From: Desulfobacterales bacterium
Lineage (GTDB): Bacteria > Desulfobacterota > Desulfobacteria > Desulfobacterales > UBA2174_A
Length of the DNA stretch: 19,205 nt
Direction of reading: 5' to 3'
Assembly (NCBI GenBank): GCA_025454075.1
Contig: JALOPD010000045.1
Span: 1-19,205 of the forward strand
Made by a program: the position numbers and the translations under genes. The notes under the pieces are model-generated. The model had not been told where the DNA came from. It saw only the letters and a list, made by a program, of their open reading frames with translations, and ran no database searches. How positions within the stretch are numbered: position 1 is the first letter of the stretch; every line of letters begins with the position of its first letter. Shown here one piece after another: positions 7,434-14,781 of this stretch.

Positions 7434-8933
7434 TCAACCCATGACGTGCAGACGCGGCAGTTCGCTGCGCCGGCAGCGCTGGATTTTCCTCGAAAGGGCC
7501 GTGGTGCTGTAGCCCTGCAGCACCTCGATCAACCGCACGGCGCCCCCGTAGGACTCGACCATCTCCCGGCCGACCACCTGCCGGATCGAGTAGTCCGAAC
7601 CCTTGGCGAGGATGTCCGGCGTCAGCATGGCGATCAGGTTTTCGGGGGTGTCCTCTTCGAAGAGAACCACCATGTCCACGCAGTCGAGCGAGCCCAGGAT
7701 GCAGGCGCGGTCCTGCTCGGTTAAAATCGGACGGGAGGGCCCTTTGAGCCGCCGGACCGAGCTGTCGGCGTTGAGCCCCACCACCAGGCGGCCCCCGAAA
7801 TCCTTGGCCTTGTTGAGCAGGTGGATGTGGCCCGGGTGGAGCAGGTCGAAGCAGCCGTTGGTGAAGATGATCTTCTCGCCGTTCGCCCTCCAGGCATCGA
7901 CCTGGACGAGGGCGGTCTCGCGGCTGAAGAGCTTGGTCTGGAAATGGCCGTTCACCGCGGCCTCCGCGGTTTTCAGCGCGCTCGTGAGCTCGAAGAGGTT
8001 GATGGGCTGGGTCCCCACCTTGCCGACGACGACGCCCGCGGCCAGGTTCGCCAGACGCGCCGCATCGGGAAACGCCATGCCGGCGGCGACCGCCAGCGCC
8101 AGCGCGGCGATGACCGTGTCGCCGGCCCCGGAGACATCGAAGACCTGCCGCGCCTGGGTCGCGATGAACTCGGGCGCAAGGCCTCTGCCCATAAGACACA
8201 TGCCGGCGGCGCCGCGCGTGACCAAAAGCCGGGCCAGATCGAGCTGGTCGATGGTTCGCCCCATGGCGGCTGACAGGGCCTCGTCCGTTGCGAAGGCCGC
8301 CCCGTCGTAGGCCTCCATCTCCCGGCTGTTGGGCGTGATGCAGGTCGCCCCGCGGTAGCGCTCCCAGTCGCGGCCTTTGGGGTCCACGAAAACGGGAATG
8401 CCGCGGCGGCGGCCGACGGCGATCACCGCTTGGCTCATGCCGGCGGATTGGAGAAAGCCCTTGCCGTAATCGGACAGGATGATCGCATCGGCTGCGGCGG
8501 CGTGCGCTTCGACGCGCCGGATCGCTTCCTGCACGACCTCCGCGCCGGCCGCCCGGATCTCCTCCTCGTCGAGGCGGATCAACTGCTGGCCGTTTGAAAC
8601 GAGGCGGGTTTTGGTGATGGTCGGCCGATCGGGGCACTCGATGCTCAGATCCCGGATCCGGTCGTGGTGGAGGAGCCCCTTGAGCCTGCGGCCGGCTTCG
8701 TCCGCCCCGCGCAGCCCGACCACCGAAACCGCGGCGCCCAGGCCGATCAGGTTCGAGGCCACGTTGCCGCCCCCGCCGCGCACCTCCGAGTGTTTCTTGA
8801 CCTGAAACACCGGCACCGGCGCCTCCGGTGAGATCCGTCTGACCTCGCCCCAGAGGTAGCGATCCAGCATCAGATCCCCCACGACCAGGATGCGGTGTTT
8901 TTGAAAATCCGGGAGAACCGTCGACAGGGGCAT
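7434..8933 (-). CDS. hldE: Bifunctional heptose-7-phosphate kinase / heptose-1-phosphate adenylyltransferase HldE
   Basis: A 499-aa cytosolic enzyme for ADP-heptose, the LPS inner-core precursor. Residues 1-325 are a PfkB/ribokinase domain: VVGDLMLDRYLWG (17-29), GGGGNVA (53-59) and the DVSGAGDT active site (266-273, with base D272). Residues 350-499 are a nucleotidyltransferase domain: FTNGCFDLLHPGHIHLL (357-373, HxGH 366-369), SSVRRLKGP and a Y-STT-segment (YSTTALSRKI). The length is slightly above E. coli HldE (477 aa). The ATG at 8933 has GGAAGGAG seven bases upstream; longer in-frame starts lie inside the end of the preceding gene and lack a site. It follows the UDP-glucuronate decarboxylase by 44 nt and probably shares its transcript. 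Confidence 0.96.
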   Translation of the reverse strand: MPLSTVLPDFQKHRILVVGDLMLDRYLWGEVRRISPEAPVPVFQVKKHSEVRGGGGNVASNLIGLGAAVSVVGLRGADEAGRRLKGLLHHDRIRDLSIECPDRPTITKTRLVSNGQQLIRLDEEEIRAAGAEVVQEAIRRVEAHAAAADAIILSDYGKGFLQSAGMSQAVIAVGRRRGIPVFVDPKGRDWERYRGATCITPNSREMEAYDGAAFATDEALSAAMGRTIDQLDLARLLVTRGAAGMCLMGRGLAPEFIATQARQVFDVSGAGDTVIAALALAVAAGMAFPDAARLANLAAGVVVGKVGTQPINLFELTSALKTAEAAVNGHFQTKLFSRETALVQVDAWRANGEKIIFTNGCFDLLHPGHIHLLNKAKDFGGRLVVGLNADSSVRRLKGPSRPILTEQDRACILGSLDCVDMVVLFEEDTPENLIAMLTPDILAKGSDYSIRQVVGREMVESYGGAVRLIEVLQGYSTTALSRKIQRCRRSELPRLHVMG

Positions 8934-8977
8934 GAGCACTCCTTCCGGCAGCCGTTGCGCGCGTGGACGCTGAAGGC

Positions 8978-10060
8978 TCAGGCGGGAACCGGCATCCCGC
9001 CGCCGCGATTGGGATAGGCGCTGCGCCCTCCCGGTTGCGGGTAGTCGGCGATCCGCGCGCGGTCCGTTTTGGTCCCCTGCGCACGGCATGAATCCGCGGC
9101 GATCAGAGCCGGATGATCGGCGATGAGGCCCTTGAAATAGTCGATGGTGGCGGCCAGCCCCTCATCGAGCTCGATTTTCGGCCGCCAGCCGAGCTTGTGC
9201 CGGGCCAGATCGATGTTCGGCCGGCGCTGGGTCGGGTCGTCCGCCGGAAGCGGCCTGCGGACGATCCGCGACCGGGACCCGGTCAACCGGATGACTTTTT
9301 CGGCCAGTTCGAGGATGGTGAACTCATGCGGGTTGCCCAAGTTGACCGGGCCGATCCAGCCCTCGGCATTGTCCATCATTTTCAAAAAGCCATCGATCAG
9401 GTCATCGACGAAGCAAAAGGAGCGGGTCTGGCCGCCGTCGCCGAAAACGGTGATGTCCCGGCCGGTCAAGGCCTGCATGATGAAGCTGCTCACCACCCGG
9501 CCGTCGTTCGGGTGCATGCGCGGCCCGTAGGTGTTGAAGATCCGTACGACGCGTATGTTCAGGCGGTGTTGGCGGTGGTAGTCGAAAAAGAGGGTTTCCG
9601 CGCACCGTTTTCCCTCATCGTAACAAGACCTTAAGCCGATACAGTTAACGTTTCCCCAGTAGTCCTCGGTCTGGGGGTGGACCGTCGGGTCGCCATAGAC
9701 CTCGGAGGTGGAGGCCTGCAGTATCTTGGCTCTGACGCGCTTGGCCAGCCCCAGCATGTTGATCGCCCCGTGCACGTTCACCTTCGTGGTCTGGACCGGG
9801 TCGTTCTGATAGTGGACCGGCGAGGCCGGGCAGGCGAGATTGTAGATCTCGTCCACCTCGAGATAGAGCGGAAAGGTTATATCGTGTCTGATGAACTCGA
9901 AATTCCTGTTGTTCAGCAAATGGGCGATATTGCGTTTGCTGCCCGTGTAGAGATTGTCGCAGCAGATGACCTCGCAGCCCTCCTGCAGCAGCCTCTCGCA
10001 CAGAAAAGACCCCAAAAAACCAGCCCCGCCCGTGACCAGAACGCGCTTGCGAATGTGCAT
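8978..10060 (-). CDS. UDP-glucuronate decarboxylase (UDP-xylose synthase type)
   Basis: A 360-aa extended short-chain dehydrogenase that oxidises and decarboxylates UDP-glucuronate to UDP-xylose, for surface polysaccharide. Seen: the NAD loop VTGGAGFLG (9-17), [32 protein letters not shown] (74-93), the TSEVYGDP motif (118-125), Y147 and K151 in SCYDEGK, and [12 protein letters not shown]. The family-typical NLACPASP segment separates it from UDP-glucose epimerase. The domain ends near residue 316; the last 45 residues are an Arg/Pro/Gly-rich tail that I do not recognise. The ATG at 10060 has AGAAGGGG about 7 nt upstream; the frame is open for 91 further codons but with no matching family sequence. 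It is first of a two-gene unit with hldE and has a sigma-54-like promoter upstream. Confidence 0.92.
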   Translation of the reverse strand: MHIRKRVLVTGGAGFLGSFLCERLLQEGCEVICCDNLYTGSKRNIAHLLNNRNFEFIRHDITFPLYLEVDEIYNLACPASPVHYQNDPVQTTKVNVHGAINMLGLAKRVRAKILQASTSEVYGDPTVHPQTEDYWGNVNCIGLRSCYDEGKRCAETLFFDYHRQHRLNIRVVRIFNTYGPRMHPNDGRVVSSFIMQALTGRDITVFGDGGQTRSFCFVDDLIDGFLKMMDNAEGWIGPVNLGNPHEFTILELAEKVIRLTGSRSRIVRRPLPADDPTQRRPNIDLARHKLGWRPKIELDEGLAATIDYFKGLIADHPALIAADSCRAQGTKTDRARIADYPQPGGRSAYPNRGGGMPVPA

Positions 10061-10350
10061 ACCGACCCCTTCTGCTCGTATTGATGTGGCAAAAGGTGCA
10101 AAAGCAACATGCATGCCATTTGCAGCCTTTATTTTTACAATGTGTTTACAGGCAGTTAAAATTACAGCGAGCTCCCCGGTCAATTTCGTGACGATCCCTG
10201 TCGCCGATATTGGCTTTCCGGCGGATGGACGAATTCCATAAAGTTTTTCGGTTGATAGGCCGATATAGGTCAGGAAGAGCCTCGACAGGCGCTGTTTCCG
10301 GAGGGGCTCGACGTCACTTTTCACGACGACCACAGCGGCGGTGAACGACG
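10061..10350. other. Divergent intergenic region
   Basis: A stretch of 290 bases between the minus-strand decarboxylase and the plus-strand TPR gene. The left half (10100-10165) is AT-rich and holds the sigma-54-like site. The right half has a repeated GCCGATATWGG (about 10202 and 10260) and no clear -35/-10 pair for the TPR gene. I see no RNA gene or ORF I would call. Confidence 0.55.
10104..10118 (-). promoter_or_regulatory. Candidate sigma-54 (-24/-12) promoter for the decarboxylase-hldE unit
   Basis: Read on the minus strand this is TGGCATGCATGTTGC, with GG and GC dinucleotides exactly 10 nt apart. It is close to the RpoN consensus TGGCAC-N5-TTGC. The predicted start is about 12 nt after the -12 GC, leaving a leader of roughly 30 nt before the ATG at 10060, with a ribosome site inside it. 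Chance matches occur, so this is a candidate only; no activator site was recognised. Confidence 0.45.
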
Positions 10351-11544
10351 ATGTATGTTTCCAACTCGGATGCGGCCGACAGCCTGTTTTCAGCCACGCT
10401 CACCCAGTCGACCGGGCTGGAGAACCTGGCCAACGCGGCGCTGCAGCGCGGGATCGAGCGGTTTCAGAAGAAGGACTACGCAGGTGCGGCCATGGAGTTC
10501 AAGCGCTCGGTGGGCATCGGGCGCGGCTCCTCGTTCGCCGCCGATGCGGCCCAGTACCTCGCCATGTCCCACATCCAGCTCGGGGACAGTGAAAGCGCCA
10601 TCAAGGCATATAAAACGGCCTTCAGCATCGACCCCTACCGCGACGACATCCGCATCAAACTTGGCAATCTTTACTTTTCACAGGGAAAATACGAGGAGGC
10701 GCGCGCCGAGTACGCCGAAGCGGTGCGGCTGAACCCGAGCACCGCCAACCGCTATGCCCTGGGCCAGGCCTTCATCGAACTGGGGCGCTTTTCCGAAGCG
10801 GAAAACCAGTACAACGAGATCCAGCGCCTGGCGCCCCGCCAGGCGGGCGGGTATCTGGGCATGGGGATGGCCTACAGCCGGCAGGGCAAGCACGAGGAGG
10901 CGATCCGCCAGTTCAAGGAGGCGATCAACCGCGACGGGGCGCTCTATGACGCCTACATTCGCATGGGTTACAGCTACGCCGACCTGGGCGAGATGGAAAG
11001 CGCCCAGGAGATGGTGACCACCCTGGAGCGGCTCGACCAGGACGACCTGGCCGATACCCTCAGCCGCTACATGTACAAAGTGGACCCGCCCAAGATGATG
11101 TTCGCCCAGTCCGCCAGCACATTCCCCTTTTCCATGGGCAAGGGCACCCCGCTGGTGGCCTTGAACAGCTATCTGATGACCCCCGGTGCGTCCAAAACCA
11201 TGTCGATCCGGATCCAGTTCGACAAAAAGATGGACCGCGAATCGGTCGAGAACATCGCCAACTGGCAGATCGGCCGTGCCGCCGGCCGGGGGCCGGGCCA
11301 GGCGTATAATTTCGGCCTACCGGTATCCCCGAACGAGGCCAAACTGCCGCCCCTGCCTACCGCTGTTGCCTGGGACGAAAAAAACCTGACGGCCACGGTC
11401 TATTTTTCAATCACCCAGAACGCCGCCGCCAACGCCACGATCGACCCGTCCCATGTCGAGTTCAAATTCTCGGGCAAGGACATCTACGGCCTTCGCATGA
11501 ACCCGAAATTCGACCAGTTCTCCGGTTTTTCGAGAGTCTATTGA
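10351..11544 (+). CDS. TPR-repeat protein with C-terminal SbsA/Big_5-like Ig domain
   Basis: A 397-aa protein. Residues about 25-231 are six tetratricopeptide-like repeats with the usual A/Y/G/A-P spacing, for example [26 protein letters not shown] (104-129) and [22 protein letters not shown] (171-192). Residues about 265-385 are beta-rich and resemble bacterial Ig-like domains of the SbsA/Big_5 type: [46 protein letters not shown]. No signal peptide or membrane segment is seen, which is odd for an Ig-like domain usually found on exported proteins. The start is the ATG at 10351; the ribosome site is weak (GGTGA). It is followed by the PAS gene 16 nt later, so they form a small operon. It probably works as a protein-interaction scaffold; the partner is unknown. 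Confidence 0.85.
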   Translation: MYVSNSDAADSLFSATLTQSTGLENLANAALQRGIERFQKKDYAGAAMEFKRSVGIGRGSSFAADAAQYLAMSHIQLGDSESAIKAYKTAFSIDPYRDDIRIKLGNLYFSQGKYEEARAEYAEAVRLNPSTANRYALGQAFIELGRFSEAENQYNEIQRLAPRQAGGYLGMGMAYSRQGKHEEAIRQFKEAINRDGALYDAYIRMGYSYADLGEMESAQEMVTTLERLDQDDLADTLSRYMYKVDPPKMMFAQSASTFPFSMGKGTPLVALNSYLMTPGASKTMSIRIQFDKKMDRESVENIANWQIGRAAGRGPGQAYNFGLPVSPNEAKLPPLPTAVAWDEKNLTATVYFSITQNAAANATIDPSHVEFKFSGKDIYGLRMNPKFDQFSGFSRVY

Positions 11545-11560
11545 GGAGCGCCGCCGCGCC

Positions 11561-12082
11561 ATGGCCAAACGGAAACCAAAACCCGAGCCCAACGCCTACA
11601 CCTCCCACCGCGGCGTGCGCGCGGTGGGCAGAGGCGTGCGGCCGGAATGGGCACGCCTGCTCCAGCGCCCGCCCAACCGATCCGCGGAGGGGCTCTTCCT
11701 GATCCAGCAGGGAAGCATCCTGGAGTGCGACCGGTTCCTGTCGGAGAAGGCCGGTTATGCGGCCGAAGAGGTGGTGGGTTCGCTCTTTGCCAGTTTTTTC
11801 GACAGCCAGAGCATGGGCAGGGTCGAGTCCGCAATGGCCGAGAGCGCCTGCCCCGGGGTCGGCCCGACCGAGTTCAACGCCTGCTTGGTGTGCAAAAACG
11901 GCGACGCCTTCGCCGTGCGCGTCACATCGGAGCCCTGCCGGGTCGCCGGAAAACCGGCCCGTTTCGTCGTCCTGTGCGATCATGGCGGGCCGGACCCGAC
12001 CGCCGGACGGCACCTCGAATGGCCGGAAGAGTTCCTCCCCGAAGAGTCCCCCGGAACCGTCCCCGAGTGCGGCCGCTGCTGA
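11561..12082 (+). CDS. Small single-PAS-domain protein
   Basis: A 173-aa protein. Residues 42-142 read as one PAS sensory fold: AEGLFLIQQGSILECDRFLSEKAGYAAEEVVGS (42-74), SLFASFFD, an acidic helix, then FNACLVCKNGDAFAVRVTSEPCRV and the closing KPARFVVLCD strand. The N-terminus is basic (MAKRKPKPEP) and the C-terminus is an acidic tail ending ECGRC. No kinase, cyclase or HTH output domain follows, so the output is unclear; it may feed its TPR neighbour. The ATG at 11561 follows the TPR stop by 16 nt, with GAGGAG overlapping that stop at 11543-11548. The spacing of 12 nt is long but usable. Ligand residues (heme, flavin) cannot be assigned. Confidence 0.78.
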   Translation: MAKRKPKPEPNAYTSHRGVRAVGRGVRPEWARLLQRPPNRSAEGLFLIQQGSILECDRFLSEKAGYAAEEVVGSLFASFFDSQSMGRVESAMAESACPGVGPTEFNACLVCKNGDAFAVRVTSEPCRVAGKPARFVVLCDHGGPDPTAGRHLEWPEEFLPEESPGTVPECGRC

Positions 12083-12163
12083 TCGTCGGCAAACGTTTGA
12101 ATGCGAGCGTCCGCGTAAAGGAAACGGAAGTCCGCTTCCCGACGATCCCGAATTCGATTGAGT
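12083..12163. terminator. Convergent gap with inverted repeats, possible bidirectional terminator
   Basis: The gap between the PAS gene and the convergent His-rich gene holds an outer perfect 9-bp inverted repeat, GATCGTCGG (12081-12089) with CCGACGATC (12139-12147). It also holds a small hairpin, GGAAG-TCCG-CTTCC (12126-12139). No T-run follows in either direction, so a standard intrinsic terminator is not shown; Rho-dependent or structure-assisted ending is possible. Confidence 0.3.
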
Positions 12164-12442
12164 TTACGGCGTCTGGAGCTTTTTGAGGGCTTTTCCGAAT
12201 CGGCGGCTGAGATCCAGGGTGAGGCTGACCGCCTCGTTGAGCAGAACCGACACCTCGCCTTTGGACTCCGCAGCGGCCTTTGCCGCCCAGTCGGAGTAAG
12301 TCCTGGCGTGGTCCTGGTTGTGCCGGATCCAGTGTTCGAGCAGCTTTACCAGCTTCTGGTCAAAAGAGAGCTCGGCCGATGGGTCGTGGTCATGGCGGTG
12401 GTGATGATCGTCGTGGTCGTGTGGGTGGTCGTGATGGCTCAT
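12164..12442 (-). CDS. His-rich small protein, probable metal-binding/handling
   Basis: A 92-aa protein. The first 20 residues hold ten histidines alternating with aspartate (MSHHDHPHDHDDHHHRHDHD), a pattern of Ni/Co/Zn storage or delivery segments. The rest is helical: FDQKLVKLLEHWIRHNQDHARTYSDWAAKAA, then a second amphipathic helix to the end. I recall similar His-rich N-terminus plus LLEHWIxHNxxHAxxY proteins near metal transport genes in related bacteria, but no transporter is in this window. The start is uncertain. The ATG at 12442 removes a stretch encoded by tandem repeats, while an upstream ATG at 12508 would add 22 residues. Neither has a clear ribosome site. Function is inferred from composition. 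Confidence 0.7.
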   Translation of the reverse strand: MSHHDHPHDHDDHHHRHDHDPSAELSFDQKLVKLLEHWIRHNQDHARTYSDWAAKAAAESKGEVSVLLNEAVSLTLDLSRRFGKALKKLQTP

Positions 12443-12450
12443 GGATGAAG

Positions 12451-12527
12451 GCTCGAGGCTTGAGGTTTGAGGCTTCAGCGCCTTTATTATTTTAGGCGCT
12501 TTAGGCATGTTAGAGCATTTTAGGCGC
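12451..12527. repeat. Tandem heptamer and nonamer repeats
   Basis: Two adjacent arrays. Heptamers GCTCGAG, GCTTGAG, GTTTGAG, GCTTCAG run head to tail (12451-12478). Then 9-mers TTTAGGCGC, TTTAGGCAT, GTTAGAGCA and, after one extra base, TTTAGGCGC (12491-12527). GCGCCT (12478-12483) and AGGCGC (12494-12499) could form a short hairpin. They lie between the 353-aa gene's stop and the His-rich gene's start, where slippage would change the leader length. Confidence 0.7.
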
Positions 12528-12533
12528 CGTCCC

Positions 12534-13595
12534 TCATGTATAGATCGCGTTCACCGGCAGCGGCGGGTACTTCCACACGCCGGGCTTGGGCAGCAGGTGC
12601 TGGTCGCCCACCGTCAGCCAGTTGAGATCCGGCTTGATTTCCCGCAGCTTGCCGTCCTCCGGGGGCCGGGCCTGGGAGGTCTGGGAGTAGGTCGCCTGCA
12701 CGATGCACACCCGCTCCTTGCCCTCCCGGGCGACGACGTAGTACTTTTTGACCTTGTGAAACGAGAGGCCGTTCTGGGCGGCCAGCTGCTCCAGGTCGGG
12801 CTTGGCGAACTTCATCAGCACCAGCTTGGCGACCCCGCGCTCGCAGATGCGGATCAGGGCGCGCGAGGCGCTGCTGCTCGCATAGACCGTGGTGATGCCC
12901 GGCACCCGCCGCAGGTACTGGGCGGCCACGATGGCGGCCGTCCGCCGCCCGCCGGACATTAGCGGCTGGCCGTAGTACTCGAAGAGCTTGCGCTGGAGGT
13001 CCTCGGCGACCTTCTCGCCTTTTTCGTAGATCTCCTTCGAGATATAGCGCAGGCTGCGCGCGAGGTCCTCGGCCGCGTCGCTGATCGGCCAGTCGATGCG
13101 CACGTGGTAGTGCGAGAGCAGGTAGCGGCTGCGCGCGGTGCGTCCGGCGTCGCGCTGGATGAGCAGGGCATAGTCCACCGGCAGCAACGCGCGGATGAAG
13201 CTCCGGAAATGGATCGACTCGAGGTAGCGGCTGCTGCGGTCGAAGTCGGTCAGCTGCGGGACGCTGTTGGCGCGCAGCAGGTTGACCTTGGTGGTGCGGT
13301 TCTCGTCGAAGAAGCGGATGTACTTCTTGTGTTCGGTCGGGACGGCGTCTTCGACGAAGATGACGAGAAAGGAGTTGTGCAGCTCGTATTCTTCATCCGG
13401 CACCCGGCCGCGCGGCTTGAGTTCGCGCTTTTCGACGAAGGGGTATGGCCGTTGATGGTTTTGGAAGTTGGCGTAGGAGTCGATCAGCGCATGCTGGATG
13501 AGGGATTGATCCAGATCATCGCGCAGCAGTTCGTAGTAGGAGCGCCTGAGCTTGTTCGCGAGGCTCAGCTCCTCGCGGTAGTTCCAGAAAGACAC
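12534..13595 (-). CDS. Hypothetical protein, 353 aa, unrecognised family
   Basis: A 353-aa soluble-looking protein with no signal peptide or membrane segment. I do not recognise a family. Visible blocks: an N-terminal basic helical region (FWNYREELSLANKLRRSYYELL, 3-24); a tyrosine/arginine-rich middle with HVRIDWPISDAAEDLARSLRYISKEIYEKGEKVAEDLQRKLFEYYGQP (164-211); then MSGGRRTAAIVAAQYLRRVPGITTVYASSSASRALIRICERG (213-254); and a C-terminal WKYPPLPVNAIYT end. The start is GTG at 13595, preceded by AAAGGAG with six bases between, clearly better than the ATG-started frame further out, which has low-complexity non-family sequence. It lies 145 nt after the VTT gene. CACCC-type repeats sit in that gap and may regulate it. 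Function unknown. Confidence 0.75.
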   Translation of the reverse strand: MSFWNYREELSLANKLRRSYYELLRDDLDQSLIQHALIDSYANFQNHQRPYPFVEKRELKPRGRVPDEEYELHNSFLVIFVEDAVPTEHKKYIRFFDENRTTKVNLLRANSVPQLTDFDRSSRYLESIHFRSFIRALLPVDYALLIQRDAGRTARSRYLLSHYHVRIDWPISDAAEDLARSLRYISKEIYEKGEKVAEDLQRKLFEYYGQPLMSGGRRTAAIVAAQYLRRVPGITTVYASSSASRALIRICERGVAKLVLMKFAKPDLEQLAAQNGLSFHKVKKYYVVAREGKERVCIVQATYSQTSQARPPEDGKLREIKPDLNWLTVGDQHLLPKPGVWKYPPLPVNAIYT

Positions 13596-13674
13596 TCCGC
13601 TCTCCTTTCTGGGTGAGCCGGCCGGCCCCGCCCGCGGGCCGCTTGGCGCCACCCGCCTGTGGAACTCACCATAG

Positions 13675-13733
13675 CACCCGGGAGTGCAAAGATAAAGCAG
13701 ATGATCACAGCCGTTTTTCACCCGAGGGTGCAA
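13675..13733. promoter_or_regulatory. Pair of CACCC-type operator-like sites
   Basis: CACCCGGGAGTGCAA (13675-13689) and CACCCGAGGGTGCAA (13719-13733) match in 13 of 15 positions and are 44 bp apart, about four helical turns. Each is a near-palindrome of CACYC/GGGTG. They lie upstream of the GTG start of the 353-aa gene (13595). A same-strand promoter (TTGCAC...TGTGAT, 18-nt spacer) would overlap the distal one. The binding factor is unknown. Confidence 0.4.
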
Positions 13734-13740
13734 GCCCTGC

Positions 13741-14433
13741 TTACTTCTTTTTCTGCCTTTCGAGCCAGCGGTAGAGCGGGTCGCGGTAGAGGAAGCCAAG
13801 CAGGATGAAGAGCAGCGAAAGCCCGGTGACGATCAGGAAAAAGGTGTAGTCCTTCTGATAGATGGATGCCCCCTGAACGCTCAGCGCCAGGGTGCCGGGC
13901 ATCCGGCCGACCGTCGAGACCACGAAGAAAACCCTGGCCGGAAGATTGGTCAGCCCCAGGATCATGCACAGATAATCCTTGGGGAAGCCGGGGACCAGGT
14001 AGAGGATGAAGATGACGAAGACCCCCTTGAACTGCACCAGGCGGTTGAACTTCTCGTAGAGCTCCCGGCTGGCCAGCCGCTGCACCACCCCCTCGCCCAG
14101 CAGGCGGCCGATGCCGAAATTTACCATGGAGCCGATCGTCAGGGCGATCGTCGAGAGTGCAAACCCGCTCCAGGCGCCGAAGATGTAGCCGCCTAAAAAA
14201 CCGGTCACCTCGCCGGGGATGGGCGCGAAGATCACCTGGCCGAACTGCAGCCCCATGAACACCAGGGCGGCGGCCCACCCATAGGACTCGACAAAGGCCT
14301 TGACCCACTCCCGGTCGCTCAAAAGTTCATAGGCATTCACCAGTTGGTCGCGCACCGCGGGGACGAGCAGCAGCAGAAAAATGGAGGACATCAACAGCAG
14401 GACCACAAGGATGACGGTCAGTGATTTGCCCAT
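13741..14433 (-). CDS. VTT/TVP38-TMEM64-type (DedA-like) inner-membrane protein
   Basis: A 230-aa membrane protein with an N-terminal hydrophobic segment (about 6-24) and further segments near 55-70, 76-106, 137-160, 166-178 and 198-214. The family motifs are present: APIPGEVTGFLGGYIFG (70-86), SMVNFGIGRLLGE (102-114), FILYLVPGFPKDY (142-154) and GRMPGTLALSVQG (176-188). VTT/DedA proteins act in membrane lipid scrambling or phospholipid and undecaprenyl-phosphate recycling, and in membrane homeostasis. The substrate here is not known. The C-terminus is basic and likely cytoplasmic (RWLERQKKK). The start at 14433 is an ATG without a strong ribosome site. It follows the small Cys-motif gene by 33 nt. 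Confidence 0.85.
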   Translation of the reverse strand: MGKSLTVILVVLLLMSSIFLLLLVPAVRDQLVNAYELLSDREWVKAFVESYGWAAALVFMGLQFGQVIFAPIPGEVTGFLGGYIFGAWSGFALSTIALTIGSMVNFGIGRLLGEGVVQRLASRELYEKFNRLVQFKGVFVIFILYLVPGFPKDYLCMILGLTNLPARVFFVVSTVGRMPGTLALSVQGASIYQKDYTFFLIVTGLSLLFILLGFLYRDPLYRWLERQKKK

Positions 14434-14466
14434 GGTGCTGCGCCGCGCCTGGTCCTTTCGCGAAGT

Positions 14467-14781
14467 CTACGACAATTTCCTCAGCCAACGCCGCCAGAGG
14501 GAGACCCGCGCGGCGCCGTCTTCCCGCCGCTTTTCGAGGCTCTTGCGCCGGGCCCATCGCTCCAGAAAACCGACCTGCCCGGCCTGGTAGGCCCGGTCCA
14601 GTTTTTCGGCATGCACATCGACCCCCGGCCCCCCGGCCAGAGCGGTGCGCAGGCAATCGGTCTTGGCCGGGCACTGCAGGCATTCCGGCGGGGAGTGCCG
14701 CAGGCCGTCCGCGCCTGCGGGAAACACACGCTCCAGCCGGGCGAAGCACTCCGGTGCGGACGCCGGCCGGTCAGCGCCCAT
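14467..14781 (-). CDS. Small Cys-motif hypothetical protein (possible metal-binding)
   Basis: A 104-aa protein from the ATG at 14781, which overlaps the radC stop by 11 nt. Earlier in-frame ATGs (14793, 14841) overlap radC more; a GGGACGG about 10 nt upstream slightly favours 14781. A Cys cluster reads PPECLQCPAKTDCLRTAL (31-48), that is C34-x2-C37-x5-C43, plus an earlier C12. This could hold zinc or an iron-sulfur cluster. The C-terminal half is basic and helical (FLERWARRKSLEKRRE). No known family is recognised. It lies between radC and the VTT gene, all on the minus strand, so co-transcription is likely. Confidence 0.6.
   Translation of the reverse strand: MGADRPASAPECFARLERVFPAGADGLRHSPPECLQCPAKTDCLRTALAGGPGVDVHAEKLDRAYQAGQVGFLERWARRKSLEKRREDGAARVSLWRRWLRKLS

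Noticed and set aside
10061..10333. 91-codon upstream extension of the decarboxylase
   Set aside because: The family sequence and a good ribosome site begin at 10060, and the extension covers the AT-rich promoter region.
12451..12527. CRISPR array
   Set aside because: Units are only 7-9 bp, contiguous without unique spacers, and no cas gene is nearby.
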